Shown here piece by piece: positions 51,760-61,659 of a stretch of DNA of 64,000 bases (position 1 is the first letter of the stretch; every line of letters begins with the position of its first letter). Origin of the DNA: Paralithodes platypus (lineage: Eukaryota > Arthropoda > Malacostraca > Decapoda > Lithodidae). Location of the stretch: positions 50,980,022 through 51,044,021 of the forward strand of contig CM064509.1 in assembly GCA_032716605.1 (NCBI GenBank), written 5' to 3'. Below the pieces are notes generated by a model, which worked only from the letters and a program-made list of their open reading frames with translations, was not told where the DNA came from and ran no database searches. The position numbers and the translations under genes were made by a program.

Positions 51760-52438
51760 ACAGCCCCTCGCTATCCCTCCCTCTTTCTTAAGTTCTGACA
51801 GGGTGGCAGGTATGTTGAAATAATTTTAAGCTACGCTAGGCCAAGCGCACCGAAAGTCAAGTCAAGCTATCACCAACAACCCCATTGCAATGAAAAACAA
51901 CCACCCAGTACAAGTAGTGTTACCTCCGGCTGTCTCCTCAATAAATCCCTCCATGCTTGTGTATTTTTTATAGTAGAAAAACTAGCTCCAGGCACTGCAA
52001 AATTATGCACAACAAATGAGTCTTTATAAATTGGTTGATCAATGTAAATGCGATCTACGAAAATGTGTCCCAAGAGCGCTAGGGTAGGGTAGAGGGTGAG
52101 GGTATGCTGCTGGATCGGGCTGGAATCCACTACCTATACCGCCTGCAGCAGCCGAACATTTATTATCATTTCGACACATAAGCAAAACGAGGCAAAAAAG
52201 TGCCAAAAAAATAAGGCAAGAGAACATGAGGACTCCCTGCACATATATGGCTTAGTGTGGTAACACTCCCGGCCAGCAGAAAGAAAGCCAGGCTAAAAAC
52301 CGGCACCAGCGAAAAACATTGCAGGGGTAGCCTAGGCCTCGCTGAAAATATAGGCCTATGTGGGGGAAAAGCCAACAATATTAAATAGACAGGCAGAAAG
52401 GCATATAGGAGGAAGTAAGAAAAGGTCAAAGGACCATA
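51760..52438 (-). other. BEL leader between 5' LTR and gag
   Basis: Untranslated region of about 680 bp. Short reverse-strand frames with hydrophobic runs (52166-52462) are not supported. A primer binding site should lie next to 52438. The sequence there (minus strand TATGGTCCTTTGACC) is not one I can assign to a tRNA. Confidence 0.5.
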
Positions 52439-52941
52439 ATCTTGTCTGGACTGTTGGGACAAGAGCTATATATAATAAATAGGAAATAATCACCTTGAAA
52501 ATGATGATGTAAAACATAAATTTAAGCACTCATAAAATAATGTGGGTCCCAGTGTTATTAAAAAAGGCTTATCTGAATGTAGAGCGAAGTATTGAAGAAG
52601 TTGAGTGGAGGATGTAGCAGATTATTGATGATCACTAATTATATTCCATGTTGGCAGATAGACTTCTATACAGCAAGTAAGATCCCCTTTGTTTACATAC
52701 GGGACCTCAGCTACGAATCTTAACTAAGGGCTTATATCTTTCATATATAGCTTATACTTAAGGTACACTCATGCATTCGCATATACCTTGATCAATACCA
52801 ATAAATTAAATTGGATACTATAATGTATGAATGTAATATTTAAACTACATATTATTTACGAAATAAATTATATTATTCCTATCAAAGAAAACGTATTGGA
52901 AAATAAATCAAGGTAGACTTAATTAATGTCAAGTTATGACA
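52439..52941 (-). repeat. BEL 5' LTR, intact, 503 bp
   Basis: Intact partner of the shattered 3' LTR. In element orientation it begins TGTCATAACTTGACATT. It provides the empty sites for both the RTE insertion (at ATAATGTATGAATG) and the M2 MITE (at ATATTTAAACT). Confidence 0.93.
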
Positions 52942-52947
52942 TATGAT

Positions 52948-53646
52948 ATATACGTTATCATTGTGTTTCCTGTGATATTTAATAGCTCTTTATAATCGGA
53001 TAGCACTGTAATTTATTATATAATCATTAAAATTACTTAAACATATCTAGTTTAATTAATAAATATGGAACAATACAGATAATAAATAAATTATCAGGGT
53101 ACTGATAAGATAGCCAATCATGAGCGTGCTGCTGCTTCAACTGACTTCCACTTTTACCGACAGACGTGGATTCATGTTGCTTGTTTTAGGTAATAGCGAG
53201 CAATATAGTCATACTTACCTTGGTTTGTATATATGCTTAGCTCTATCATAGGGATTTTGGTGTATAAATAGCATGACGGGAAGCTAAAACGGCCGAATTA
53301 AGGCCAATTAATTTCGAAGTGACCTTGAATCTTCAATTCAAACGTAACCAAATTAGTGCATAGCTGTAATTTTTTAGTAAAATGTAATGTTTTTCAGTTC
53401 GTAATACATCAATTTCCGTTTATTTATCATTAGTTCGTATTCAGATATAAATAAATATATGCAAAATACAAATGCATATAATAAATGGTCATTTGAGTTT
53501 AATATTATCGTGGGCTTGACCATGATTTCCTGGTGTACTTGGGTAACCGTGGGCTGCCGAAAAGACCAAGAAATGAGAGATGAAGGACCACGCAAATCGT
53601 GGTTTTGATGAAGGACGACGGAAAATATGCCAGTGTAATAGCCCAT
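52948..53646. other. Right-hand own sequence of the Harbinger-like element
   Basis: AT-rich, without a supported ORF, ending in the terminal inverted repeat CATATGCCAGTGTAATAGCC-like sequence at about 53617-53646. Frames at 53374-53671 are not conserved. Confidence 0.5.
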
Positions 53647-53926
53647 TTAGCAAGACTGGTAATATGGTCATTCCAAGAGAGTTACGGAAGAGAAAGAGAG
53701 CGAGAATATTGAGAGAAGATGAAGGATTGATTTGTGTACTGTTGAAGTATAAGGGATAGTCCTCTGGGAGTTCCCGACGGGTAGTATGATGGAGAAATTG
53801 GGTTTTGGAAGCATTAACGCCTTACGAGCGGGCCCGTAAGGAATTTCTACTACCCGCCAAGTGGGTGGTTTTACCCTAAATGGCCTTGTTTCCGTGCTCT
53901 TCTTCATGCATAAACAAGAGCCACTT

Positions 53927-54295
53927 TTTTTTTTTTTTTTTTTTCTATATTCCAACTTACTTCCTCTCGGGCATAGGCTGAGAGCCTTAACATTCACCGC
54001 TTTACAATGAACAGTGAAGCCCGTGAGGTCTTGTTCCAGTCTAGGGAGTGAGACATGTGAAGCACGTAGAGTACAACGAGCACCTGCCATCTTGCCTTCA
54101 CATGAGGCGCGGTGCTCACTCATGGTCCGAAACGACCCCATCTCTGAAGTCACCTCGTTCCCGTGCTTCACTGTCTCACCCTCTACACTCGGACTCTCAC
54201 ACTTACACACACACAACGCCACCTGTTGAGCAGATAACTCACCAGGCATTGCACCCCTATAGCATATTTTGAATATGGGAATATTCATACAGTGC
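53927..54295 (-). mobile_element. SINE-like repeat, minus-strand copy with poly(A)
   Basis: The poly(T) at 53926-53944 on the plus strand is the poly(A) tail of a minus-strand insertion. The body is the reverse complement of the copy at 10774-11045, with moderate divergence. No protein coding is supported, although several short frames overlap it. Confidence 0.7.
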
Positions 54296-54299
54296 TATT

Positions 54300-54478
54300 T
54301 AATCAGGGAACAATGAGGGTATTTTACTGACGTTTCGGTGGGCTTGTGGTAATGCACTGATACCAAGTACAGCACAAATTCCATCCCAATAATATCTTCC
54401 CATTGATACATCGGGATTTGAACCCGGGACCTTTGGATTACCAGGCCAGTGGCAAGACCACTCCACCACACCTCCCCT
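54300..54478 (-). mobile_element. tRNA-derived SINE head with A and B boxes
   Basis: On the minus strand TGGTGGAGTGG (A box; plus 54458-54468) is followed by GGTTCAAATCC (B box; plus 54414-54424), at normal tRNA spacing. The 3' body ends near 54300. The acceptor stem does not pair cleanly, so it is a SINE and not a tRNA gene. Confidence 0.7.
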
Positions 54479-54835
54479 TATCCCTGAAAGGGCGTTAATT
54501 CAGCTTTCCAATGACACAGAACCATTCTCCTACGACCACGCGTTCTCTTGCAACGATCGTGCAAGACGAAGGAAAAATCCCTAAAATACGATAATTTCTT
54601 AACATAATACCCTGTGTAGTGAGGGAGGGAGGGTGGATGTGTGTGGAGTAAACGTCAGTAGGCCCGCGGGACCCGTGGCGAACGGTCAGACTTCGACCTA
54701 CGATCCGCCCACCGCTCGTCTCTCTCTCGGAGGCAATATTGCTCCAAAATTGCACACAGACTTAAGTCGGGCCCCGCTCTTTGGGCAGGTGTTCTCTATA
54801 CGGACTTAAGTCGGGCCCCGCTAATAAGGGGTTAA

Positions 54836-56122
54836 ACGCAACAAGGTTTTCTCTTTTTCTCTGCCCTGATTGGAAATGGTAGTTAGATCAGAAGATAAGT
54901 GTTGTATGGCTTCATTACGTTTGTTTTTGAGGGATTGCTGGCTGGGGCGTTCTGGAAAACCAAATTAGTAGTGTAAGGTAGAATCGTCTGCGTATGAATG
55001 GAAAATTTGAGAAAATAATTTATGAAAATTAGAAAGAGAATTGGAGATATGAAAGAGCCCTGAGGAACACCGGAGTTGATAGGATGAGGATGTGAGCGAT
55101 AGCCGTCCATAACCGCAGCTATGGAACGGCCGGAAAAGAAATTAGAGACAAAGGCACAGATGAAGGGATAGAAACCGAAGGAAGGTAGCATAGAAATTAA
55201 AGATTTGTGCCAAACTGTATTGAAGGCCTTCGATGTGTCTAGTGCAATAGAAAAGGTCTTACCGTAGTCCGGAAAGAAGGATGACCAAGAGTTATTAAGA
55301 TATGAAAGATCACCAATAGAGCGACCCTTAAGGAAGCCATACTGGCGATCTGAGAGCAGATTATGAGAAGAAAAATATTTAAGGAATTTGGAAGCAAAAA
55401 TAGTTTCAAAAACTTTAGAGATATGAGATGAGAGCGATTGGACGATAGTTGGAGGGTTGGGAGTTGTTACCCTTCATTGGGATAGGTTGAATGAGAGCAA
55501 ACTTCCAGCATGAAGGGAAGAAGTTAGAGGAGAGACAGAGACAAAAGAGTTTGCCTAGGCAGGTATTCGGCACGGAAGCACATTTTTTTTAGTACAACAG
55601 GAGGAACACCGTGCGGACCGTACGCCTTCTTCGTATTAAGCCCAGAGAGTACATCTTTAGAAGAGATTACGATATTAGGCATAATTAGAAGAGAGGGGGG
55701 TGGAAAGAGAGGAATAGCACCGGAATCATCTAAGGTGGAGTTTCTAGCAAAAGTTTGAGTGAAGAGTTCAGCTTTGTCGGAGAAAGAAGTGATGGTTGTG
55801 CCATCAGAGTGGAAAAGGAGAGGGAAAGACGAGGAAGAAAAATTGTTGGAGAGGTTTTTGGCTAGATGCCAGAAAGCTTGGGAAGGGCTAGAGTTGGATA
55901 ATTCAGTGCATTTATTACTAATGAAAGAGTGTTTGGCAAGTCGAAGAACAGATTTAGCTTAATTTTGGGCAGAAATATAGGAAGAATGAGATTCTTGAGT
56001 TTTAAGGCGTCGGTACCATTTGAATGCTTCCTCCTTGTGGCGGACAAAAGTAGAACAAGCGTGAATAAACCAAGTTTTTTTGCATTAGACTGAGAGTATG
56101 AAAATGGAATGTATGCTTCCAT
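54836..56122 (-). pseudogene. J1c reverse transcriptase, decayed
   Basis: Pieces in several frames: FGFYPFICAFVSNFFSGRSI and INSGVPQGSFISPILFLIFI in 54883-55191, then the catalytic region in a shifted frame (SIHTQT.. replaces SYADD). Upstream, at 55200-56100, the PVPKKGD, KAYGPDGVPP and linker segments are recognisable only with multiple shifts. It is not functional. Confidence 0.75.
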
Positions 56123-56423
56123 GCCCGAAAGGATTACCTAGGTAATGTGTACAGCACTCTCTGAGGGTCCCCGGCCACGGAAGCAAAAGTCATTCCATGG
56201 GAAATCAAAGAAGTACTGCTGAAGAGCCTCCCAGTCAGCAGCGCCAAAGTGCTACAAGCGCCGCCGGTTGGGAGGATCGGGTGGCCGTACCGGAGAGATA
56301 GGACAGGTGACAGATATTAGTTTATGGTCGGAGGAACCCAAAGGAGAGAAAAGATTTACAGTATAAGCAGAAGGGTTAGAGGTTAGAAATAAGTCAGGAA
56401 TGTTTGGTCATTCTCCAAAGCGA

Positions 56424-57195
56424 TCACAGATACTGTACTAACTGCTCTAGGTCGTTTAAGATAGAAAAGATGTAGGCTTGTTCACCAGGTTGGTCAGTGG
56501 AAACAGAGGAGAGCCATTGGTAGTGGAGAACATTGAAATCAAAGATGGAGATTTCTGCGAAAGGAGAGCTGGATAGAATGTCTTTAACTTTAGAAGTTAG
56601 ATAGTCAAAGAATTTTGGATAGTCAGTAGAATTAGAGATAAACAGCACATAAATATTTAGTTTGAGAGTGACAGGAAAGCTTTAGCCAGAGAGTTGAGAA
56701 TTCAGAAGAATTTAAGTTGGGAACACGAGAGAAAGCAAGATTGTTGTGTACATAGACGCAACATCCACCTTTAGCTCGAAACTGAGGATAGAGATAGTAG
56801 GAGGATACAAAGAAGGGTTTGCTACCAGTAGTCCCAGACAACTGTGTCTCGGTGAGAAAGTGAAGATCAGGGTTGGCAGAGGAGAGGTGGTATTCCACAG
56901 AGTGGAAGTTAGAGAAAAGTCCACGAATATTACATAAATTAATAGTAAGATTAGAAGGTGGTGGTCCAGAGCATTTTGGCGAGTCGTTTCCAGGGGACTG
57001 ACTGATGGGGGCATTTCGGGTCCCCCCACCCCCCCCCCAACTCCCCCACCCAAATGAGAACTCCGAGGCGGGTCGGCATTTTTTCATTTTGTCATAATTT
57101 TGGGAAAAAGCTAGTGTAGTTAGTAAGGTGTTTGTAGTATAATGTACTGATAGGAGGAGAAGATGTTTGGGAGGGCAGCCTGGTATTGCCCTCAA
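56424..57195 (-). pseudogene. J1c AP endonuclease domain, frameshifted
   Basis: Frame 56632-57195 carries LTINLCNIRGLFSNFHSVEY and LHFLTETQLSGTTGSKPF (catalytic Glu), RAKGGCCVYVHNNLAFSRVP. Frame 56424-56648 continues NSTDYPKFFDYLTSKVKDIL, AEISIFDFNVLHYQWLSS, where GDFN has become FDFN. The SDH box region near 56270-56340 is not in a clean frame. This is the only J1 endonuclease in the window. Confidence 0.78.
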
Positions 57196-57395
57196 TATTG
57201 ATGAGGCACTGAAAGGATCAGCTAGGGAGGTTAGGTGGTGAATCAGGAGTTCCAGCTGTCCTTATCAGCCACCTCGCACGCCGGCCCTGGGAGTACCACC
57301 CTGTTCGACTGGTGCCTACAGCCTTCCCAGTCCCAACCTCCAGGGGCTATCTGCGCCACAAAGTGACGGGCGGTGGGGTCGCCAAATCCCTACGC

Positions 57396-57418
57396 CTATT
57401 TATATATATATCTATATA

Positions 57419-57465
<47 letters not shown>

Positions 57466-57489
57466 TGTATATATATATATATATATTTA

Positions 57490-57546
<57 letters not shown>

Positions 57547-57570
57547 GAGAGAGAGAGAGAGAGAGAGAGA
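57396..57570. repeat. TA and CT/GA microsatellites
   Basis: TA runs at 57404-57460 and 57513-57542, a TCTC run at 57490-57512 and GAGA at 57545-57570. The CT and GA runs flank the second TA run and are complementary, so this part can fold into a hairpin. Confidence 0.9.
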
Positions 57571-58009
57571 CTTAGAGTTAAATATATAGATTAGCTGACA
57601 GAAAAATAAACAGATAATTAATTGAGAGAGAGAGGGGGGGGGGGGGGCAGAGGAGGGGCACGTGTGAAGGGTGAAAACAACTAATACCACATTAACCTCT
57701 CCGCGGCGCACAGGGGGTTTTCTACAGGGTAAGACTGTGCGCACCTATGATGATTTTGGGACCTATTGCCAATTTCGATAAAAAGTACATCATTGTGTAG
57801 GGAATGTTTGCGTGCATCGGCCCATATATATTTGACCCCCAAAAAAATGTCTGGGGGGGGTGGGGGAACGGTCCGTAGTTGAACAATGTGGAGCGAATGG
57901 CACCGCGCGGCTAGATTGTCATCGAGCGGCGAGATTTCCCTGCCGAATTTTCACGCGCCCAGGGGATAGAAGGAGAGGGAGGAGGGGGTGGGGTACCGCG
58001 TATTATCAC

Positions 58010-58560
58010 GTATATCTCCTTTTTTTAGCCCTTTTAGGCTATTTAGAGTATGTATACATGTGTAGGCCACCCATATAACAATGAATATGCCTCATAGTGA
58101 CCAAAAATTGCAATATATAAGGGAATTATAAGAGAATTCTTAGGCGGGAATGAAGATGTGTTGGAGGTTTGGCGGCAATTTATGAGCTGAGAGTGTGGTT
58201 TACGCCATACATATCACGTATATCTTGTACGTAGAGCACTGTCATGCTATAATACAGACTTGTACGTATGTATACGTGCCATATATCAAAATATATACCG
58301 CATATAGACCAATTCATACGATATTTACGCACATTATCAATGAGTTTCTATGCGTGAACCAAGGTGTGAGTGAGTTGTGCTGGGAATGAGAGGGTGTGTT
58401 ACGCCATAAATATCACGTAAATCTTGTATTTAGAGCACTGTCATGCTATAATAAAGATGTGTACGTATGTAGGCGTCCCATATAACAAGGAATATACCGC
58501 ATATAGCCCAATTGATGCGATATTTACGCAAATTGTGAATGTGTTTCTAGCAGACGGAAG
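58010..58560. repeat. About 205-bp tandem repeat, two full and one partial unit
   Basis: Units begin at about 58196 and 58400, sharing TTACGCCATA, ATATCACGTA, GAGCACTGTCATGCTATAAT, GTGTACGTATGT and ATATACCGCATATAG. A weaker earlier unit spans about 58005-58115. No coding. Confidence 0.75.
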
Positions 58561-59619
58561 CCTGAAAGGGTTGGTTGGGGGTGGGTGGGTGGGAAGGAGG
58601 CATGCAGGGGTGCAGTGAGTGAGTGAGTGAGTCGTGGAGAGATGGAAGTCAAGCAGATCTCTAGATAGATAACCAGCTTTGTGATAATTGTGGAGGCGCC
58701 CGAGGCGTATTGATGTCTTGGTATTTTGAACCTTATGTCTACCAGATGTCTGGTGTTCGTTGCCACCAACAGGTCTACAATAACATGAGTCAGGAATGGA
58801 GAGAGAGAGATAGAAACTGAGACATGCGTATGTCGTACGTATAAATGGACTTCAGAATTGCATTTTTATGCAAGCAGACATTGCATTTTAGACACATGTG
58901 AAGTACCACAGAAACATGTAGGCCATTGACTGTAAATAAAGTACTATATTATAGACCACCAGCGACGGTGGTGAGTAAACACAGGCAGATTGCCTTTTGT
59001 GATAAAGGGCTAAATATAGAATGGTGTCTCCTTACACTTGCGAAAGGGTAGATTGCCACCAGAGAAACGTTTACTTATTTATTTCCAAGTAATATGCAAT
59101 CTAAATGTATATTCGAGACCTACTTCAATTATTTGTATGACAGTCATGACTATGTATAATCCAATATACGCGCGTAGGCGAGACATAAGAAAGCTGGTTG
59201 AGCAATTTTCGACACCCACACAGTTATTATTCTTTTTTATTTACAATATTATACAATACAAATGTATTTGTGAAGAGTATTTTATCCATTATTGTATTTA
59301 TACAAATTTTGTTCCCAGACAGAGCTGCTGTTGCTGGTGTAGCTGGGGCATAAAGGTGCGGCAAGGGTCACCGCTTGACCGTGTGCAAATGAGTGGAGTC
59401 GCACTGAGAGGGGCAATTTTGCTGAGTGTTTGGGCAATTTTTGACAGAATAAAGTTATATAATTACTAATTCTTGACAGAGACAAACTTTTATAAACCTT
59501 GGCATGATATAATTGATAATCCCATCAATTTACAAACGTAAATTGGTGGGATAATTCATTTTTTTTTGTATATTGTCATTTCGATTGTAGACACGAAGTT
59601 TTGAGTGATATTTGGTATG
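58561..59619. other. No gene recognised
   Basis: GT- and AT-rich DNA with a GTGAGTGAGTGAGTGAGT run at 58615-58632. An inverted repeat CCCATCAATTTAC..GTAAATTGGTGGG lies at about 59521-59552. A 143-codon frame at 59038-59469 has no recognisable motif and random composition. Confidence 0.45.
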
Positions 59620-59735
59620 AGCTCCTGTGGCATGGTTGGTAAGGTCGCGGACTGGAAAACTCAAAGTGTGGTAGGGTTGTGTGATCGAATCCAGGAGGGG
59701 GTTATGGGGAAGGTTTTATATTGTCTAGACATTTT
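59620..59735 (+). mobile_element. tRNA-like SINE head, degenerate
   Basis: TGGCATGGTTGG (A-box-like, 59628-59639) and GTGATCGAATCC (B-box-like, 59681-59692) at tRNA-like spacing, followed by AGGAGGGGGTTATGGGG. The B box departs from GGTTCGAATCC at the start. Probably an old SINE. Confidence 0.45.
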
Positions 59736-60125
59736 TTGATAAACATTTTTGTTTACAAGATCATGCCATTGTATTCAAACAATATGAAATATTCATAGAA
59801 TATATCATATTGTAAGAATACAATGACATGACCTTTTTTTTTTTTTTTATTGTTTTATTTTATTATCTTAGTAGGTTTGACAGGATTTATTGAAACATAT
59901 TTATTTTTGTACAATTCATTTGAGGTAAGAAAATAATTATATACACATTACTTTGGCTAATAACAAACATATATATTGATATACTAAAAAAATAAGGCAT
60001 ATTACATGTAAATCTTTGAAACTTATAAACTAAATAATGAAACATACAATTATATAATGTAAAAGCTATATCACAGGGACATCTTTGGAACTTATACATT
60101 ACATAATATATATGTTACATTATGA

Positions 60126-60248
60126 GGTAGCGTGATCAATTAGGTCAGGTCAGGTAAGGTAGGGCGCGAGTCCAGGACAGGGCGGGGCAGGGGGCGAGTC
60201 CAGGGCAGGGCACGGGGCGAGTCCAGGGCAGGGCAGGGCAGGGCGACA
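60126..60248. repeat. GC-rich minisatellite directly after the transposase stop
   Basis: Units of GCGAGTCCAGGGCAGGGC with GGTCAGGTCAGGTAAGG at one edge, about 120 bp. It lies immediately downstream of the transposase stop codon in transcript orientation. Confidence 0.8.
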
Positions 60249-60249
60249 C

Positions 60250-61659
60250 TCAATAATTCTTGAAGGTGTGGTAGTCCCTGAAGCAGTCACCCAGGCAGAG
60301 TGGAACTTTGCACTCGGCGCACATTGAGGTGACTCTTTTGGTGACATGGGGTTTCCTGACACTGGAGCTGCAGACGGTGCACTGCGCCTGCCTGTGACGA
60401 GTGCCCAGCATCTCAGTGTTGATGGGGTAGTGTCTTTCGACACCCAGCTGGATGCGGACAGGAACGTGATCCCCACGCCATGCCGTACGTCTGTGAATGG
60501 TGATGCCATACTTCTCCAGGAGTTGGTATGAGACGTTGTAGACGAACTCCCGGAATTTCAGCTTCTGGTTTGGGGCCATATCCTTTTTCACCAACCACAA
60601 GTTGTAGGCGTTCAGCATCGTTATATCAACTAGGTGGAGGAAGAGCTTGTGATACCACTTCACAGTCTTCCTCAGACACTCAACGCCTGACAGCTGACAG
60701 TTAGACTTGTCCACCAGACGCATGTTCTTAGTGTAGTCCACTACCATGTCGGGCTTGTAGATTGTCTTCCTGGTTCGGTAGTGGATTTTGCCAGAATCCA
60801 TCTGGGCACCTGTGTGGACGGTGGAAAGCAGGTGGACGTCTCGCTTATCCTTCCACTTCAGGGCTATCACTTTCCCACACTTCTCGAGCTGCTTGTATTT
60901 CGGCCCCTTTCGTCGCCTTCTTCGCACATGCCTCTCGCGGTGTTCCTGGGCCAGGTCGTCTTCTGAAGGTGTGTCACTGGAGGAGGCATCTGTGAGAGGA
61001 ATGACATTACCTGTGAACTTTGGCATAAACTTTCTTGTCTTTCTGACAGTCCCACATGACCCCGTTTGGTTGTCATGAAGAAACTGGCAGAGAGCAGGAG
61101 AAGTATACCAGTTGTCAGTGTAGATGATGTGGCCTTTGCCCAGGTAAGGTGCCAACATTTTCCTGACGATGGCACCTGACATGCCCATGGGGTCATTGGC
61201 AGCGGCTTTCGGTATGTCAATGTCAGTGCCTGTGTACACGATCATGTCAAGCACTATTCCAGTTTCGCAGTCACACAAAACGAAGAGCTTGATTCCGAAC
61301 CTATGCCTTTTCAAGGGGATATACTGCTTGAAAACAAGACGTCCTTTGAAGAGCACGAGCGACTCATCAATCACCAAATTGAGGAAGGGGTAAAAGTATT
61401 TCCTATACCTCTCCAACAACATGGTGAACACATCCCGAACTTTCCATATCCTGTCAATCCTGTTAGGATTTTCGTTGTCTGCAAAGTGCATAAATCTTAG
61501 CAGCAACAAAAATCTGTCACGAGTCATGAACTTATTGAAAGTTGGGGTGGCGATGAGAGGGTCGTGCTTCCAATAGTGTTGCAACACATGCTTCTTGATC
61601 AGAGGCATGAGGAACAACAAGGCAAAGAACGTCATAAATTCTTCCACAGTCGTATCCAC
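60250..61659 (-). CDS. piggyBac transposase, catalytic part
   Basis: 470 codons. The catalytic Asp triad is visible: LNLVIDESLVLFKGR (D98 of this frame), GHIIYTDNWYTSP (D182) and NMRLVDKSNCQLSG (D317), with the HRFGIKLFVLCD segment typical of the family. The C-terminus is a Cys-rich domain, QCTVC, MCAECKVPLCLGDCF then H464, as in piggyBac, which binds the element's ends. It catalyses cut-and-paste transposition into TTAA. The listed start is GTG. The true protein continues upstream through a single TGA at 61660-61662. No other disruption is seen. Confidence 0.93.
   Translation of the reverse strand: MDTTVEEFMTFFALLFLMPLIKKHVLQHYWKHDPLIATPTFNKFMTRDRFLLLLRFMHFADNENPNRIDRIWKVRDVFTMLLERYRKYFYPFLNLVIDESLVLFKGRLVFKQYIPLKRHRFGIKLFVLCDCETGIVLDMIVYTGTDIDIPKAAANDPMGMSGAIVRKMLAPYLGKGHIIYTDNWYTSPALCQFLHDNQTGSCGTVRKTRKFMPKFTGNVIPLTDASSSDTPSEDDLAQEHRERHVRRRRRKGPKYKQLEKCGKVIALKWKDKRDVHLLSTVHTGAQMDSGKIHYRTRKTIYKPDMVVDYTKNMRLVDKSNCQLSGVECLRKTVKWYHKLFLHLVDITMLNAYNLWLVKKDMAPNQKLKFREFVYNVSYQLLEKYGITIHRRTAWRGDHVPVRIQLGVERHYPINTEMLGTRHRQAQCTVCSSSVRKPHVTKRVTSMCAECKVPLCLGDCFRDYHTFKNY

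Larger units (their letters stand above)
34185..52941 (-). mobile_element. BEL/Pao LTR retrotransposon, complete but split by nested insertions
   Basis: The 5' LTR is 52439-52941. The 3' LTR survives as three pieces (34185-34574, 39708-39722, 40341-40437). A TATGAT duplication lies at 34179-34184 and 52942-52947. Going down the minus strand: gag, zinc knuckles, protease region, RT, RNase H, integrase and a DUF5641-type C-terminus. Several in-frame TGA and TAA codons plus the insertions inactivate it. Own length without insertions is about 7 kb, normal for the family. Confidence 0.9.
28572..53646. mobile_element. PIF/Harbinger-like TIR element inflated to 25 kb by nested insertions
   Basis: Left end AGGGGCTATTACACTGG, right end (reversed) ATGGGCTATTACACTGG, with similarity continuing into CATATTTTCCGT(T/C)GTCCTTC. 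The flanks are TTA at 28569-28571 and 53647-53649, the 3-bp target typical of PIF/Harbinger. The uninterrupted site in J1b, CGCCTTAGCAAG at 27899-27910, is an empty-site control. Removing the Penelope element, the repeat at 33080-33845 and the BEL element leaves roughly 2.3 kb of own sequence without a transposase ORF, so it is a nonautonomous element that was later filled with other insertions. Confidence 0.65.
53814..54835. mobile_element. M3b TTAA MITE containing SINE insertions, 1022 bp
   Basis: Starts TTAACGCCTTACGAGCGGG and ends CCGCTAATAAGGGGTTAA. Outer parts 53814-53926 and 54479-54835 align with the MITE at 32144-32627 in reverse. The centre is replaced by two SINE-like segments at about 53927-54478. 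Confidence 0.8.
53647..57395 (-). mobile_element. J1 non-LTR retrotransposon, 5' portion of the split copy (J1c)
   Basis: From a 5' UTR (about 57200-57395) through endonuclease and RT to the TTA at 53647, where the Harbinger-like element cuts it. The continuation is at 28371-28571. A MITE sits at 53814-54835, and J1b positions 28050-28090 read through that site (GGATTAAAGGTAACAAAGG). It is the longest J1 copy in the window but carries many frameshifts. Confidence 0.85.

Noticed and set aside
54410..54470. Possible tRNA gene on the minus strand
   Set aside because: A and B boxes are good, but the acceptor stem does not pair and the sequence continues into a SINE body.
59038..59469. 143-codon plus-strand frame
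   Set aside because: No motif, mixed composition, overlapping an AT-rich tract. Not supported as a gene.
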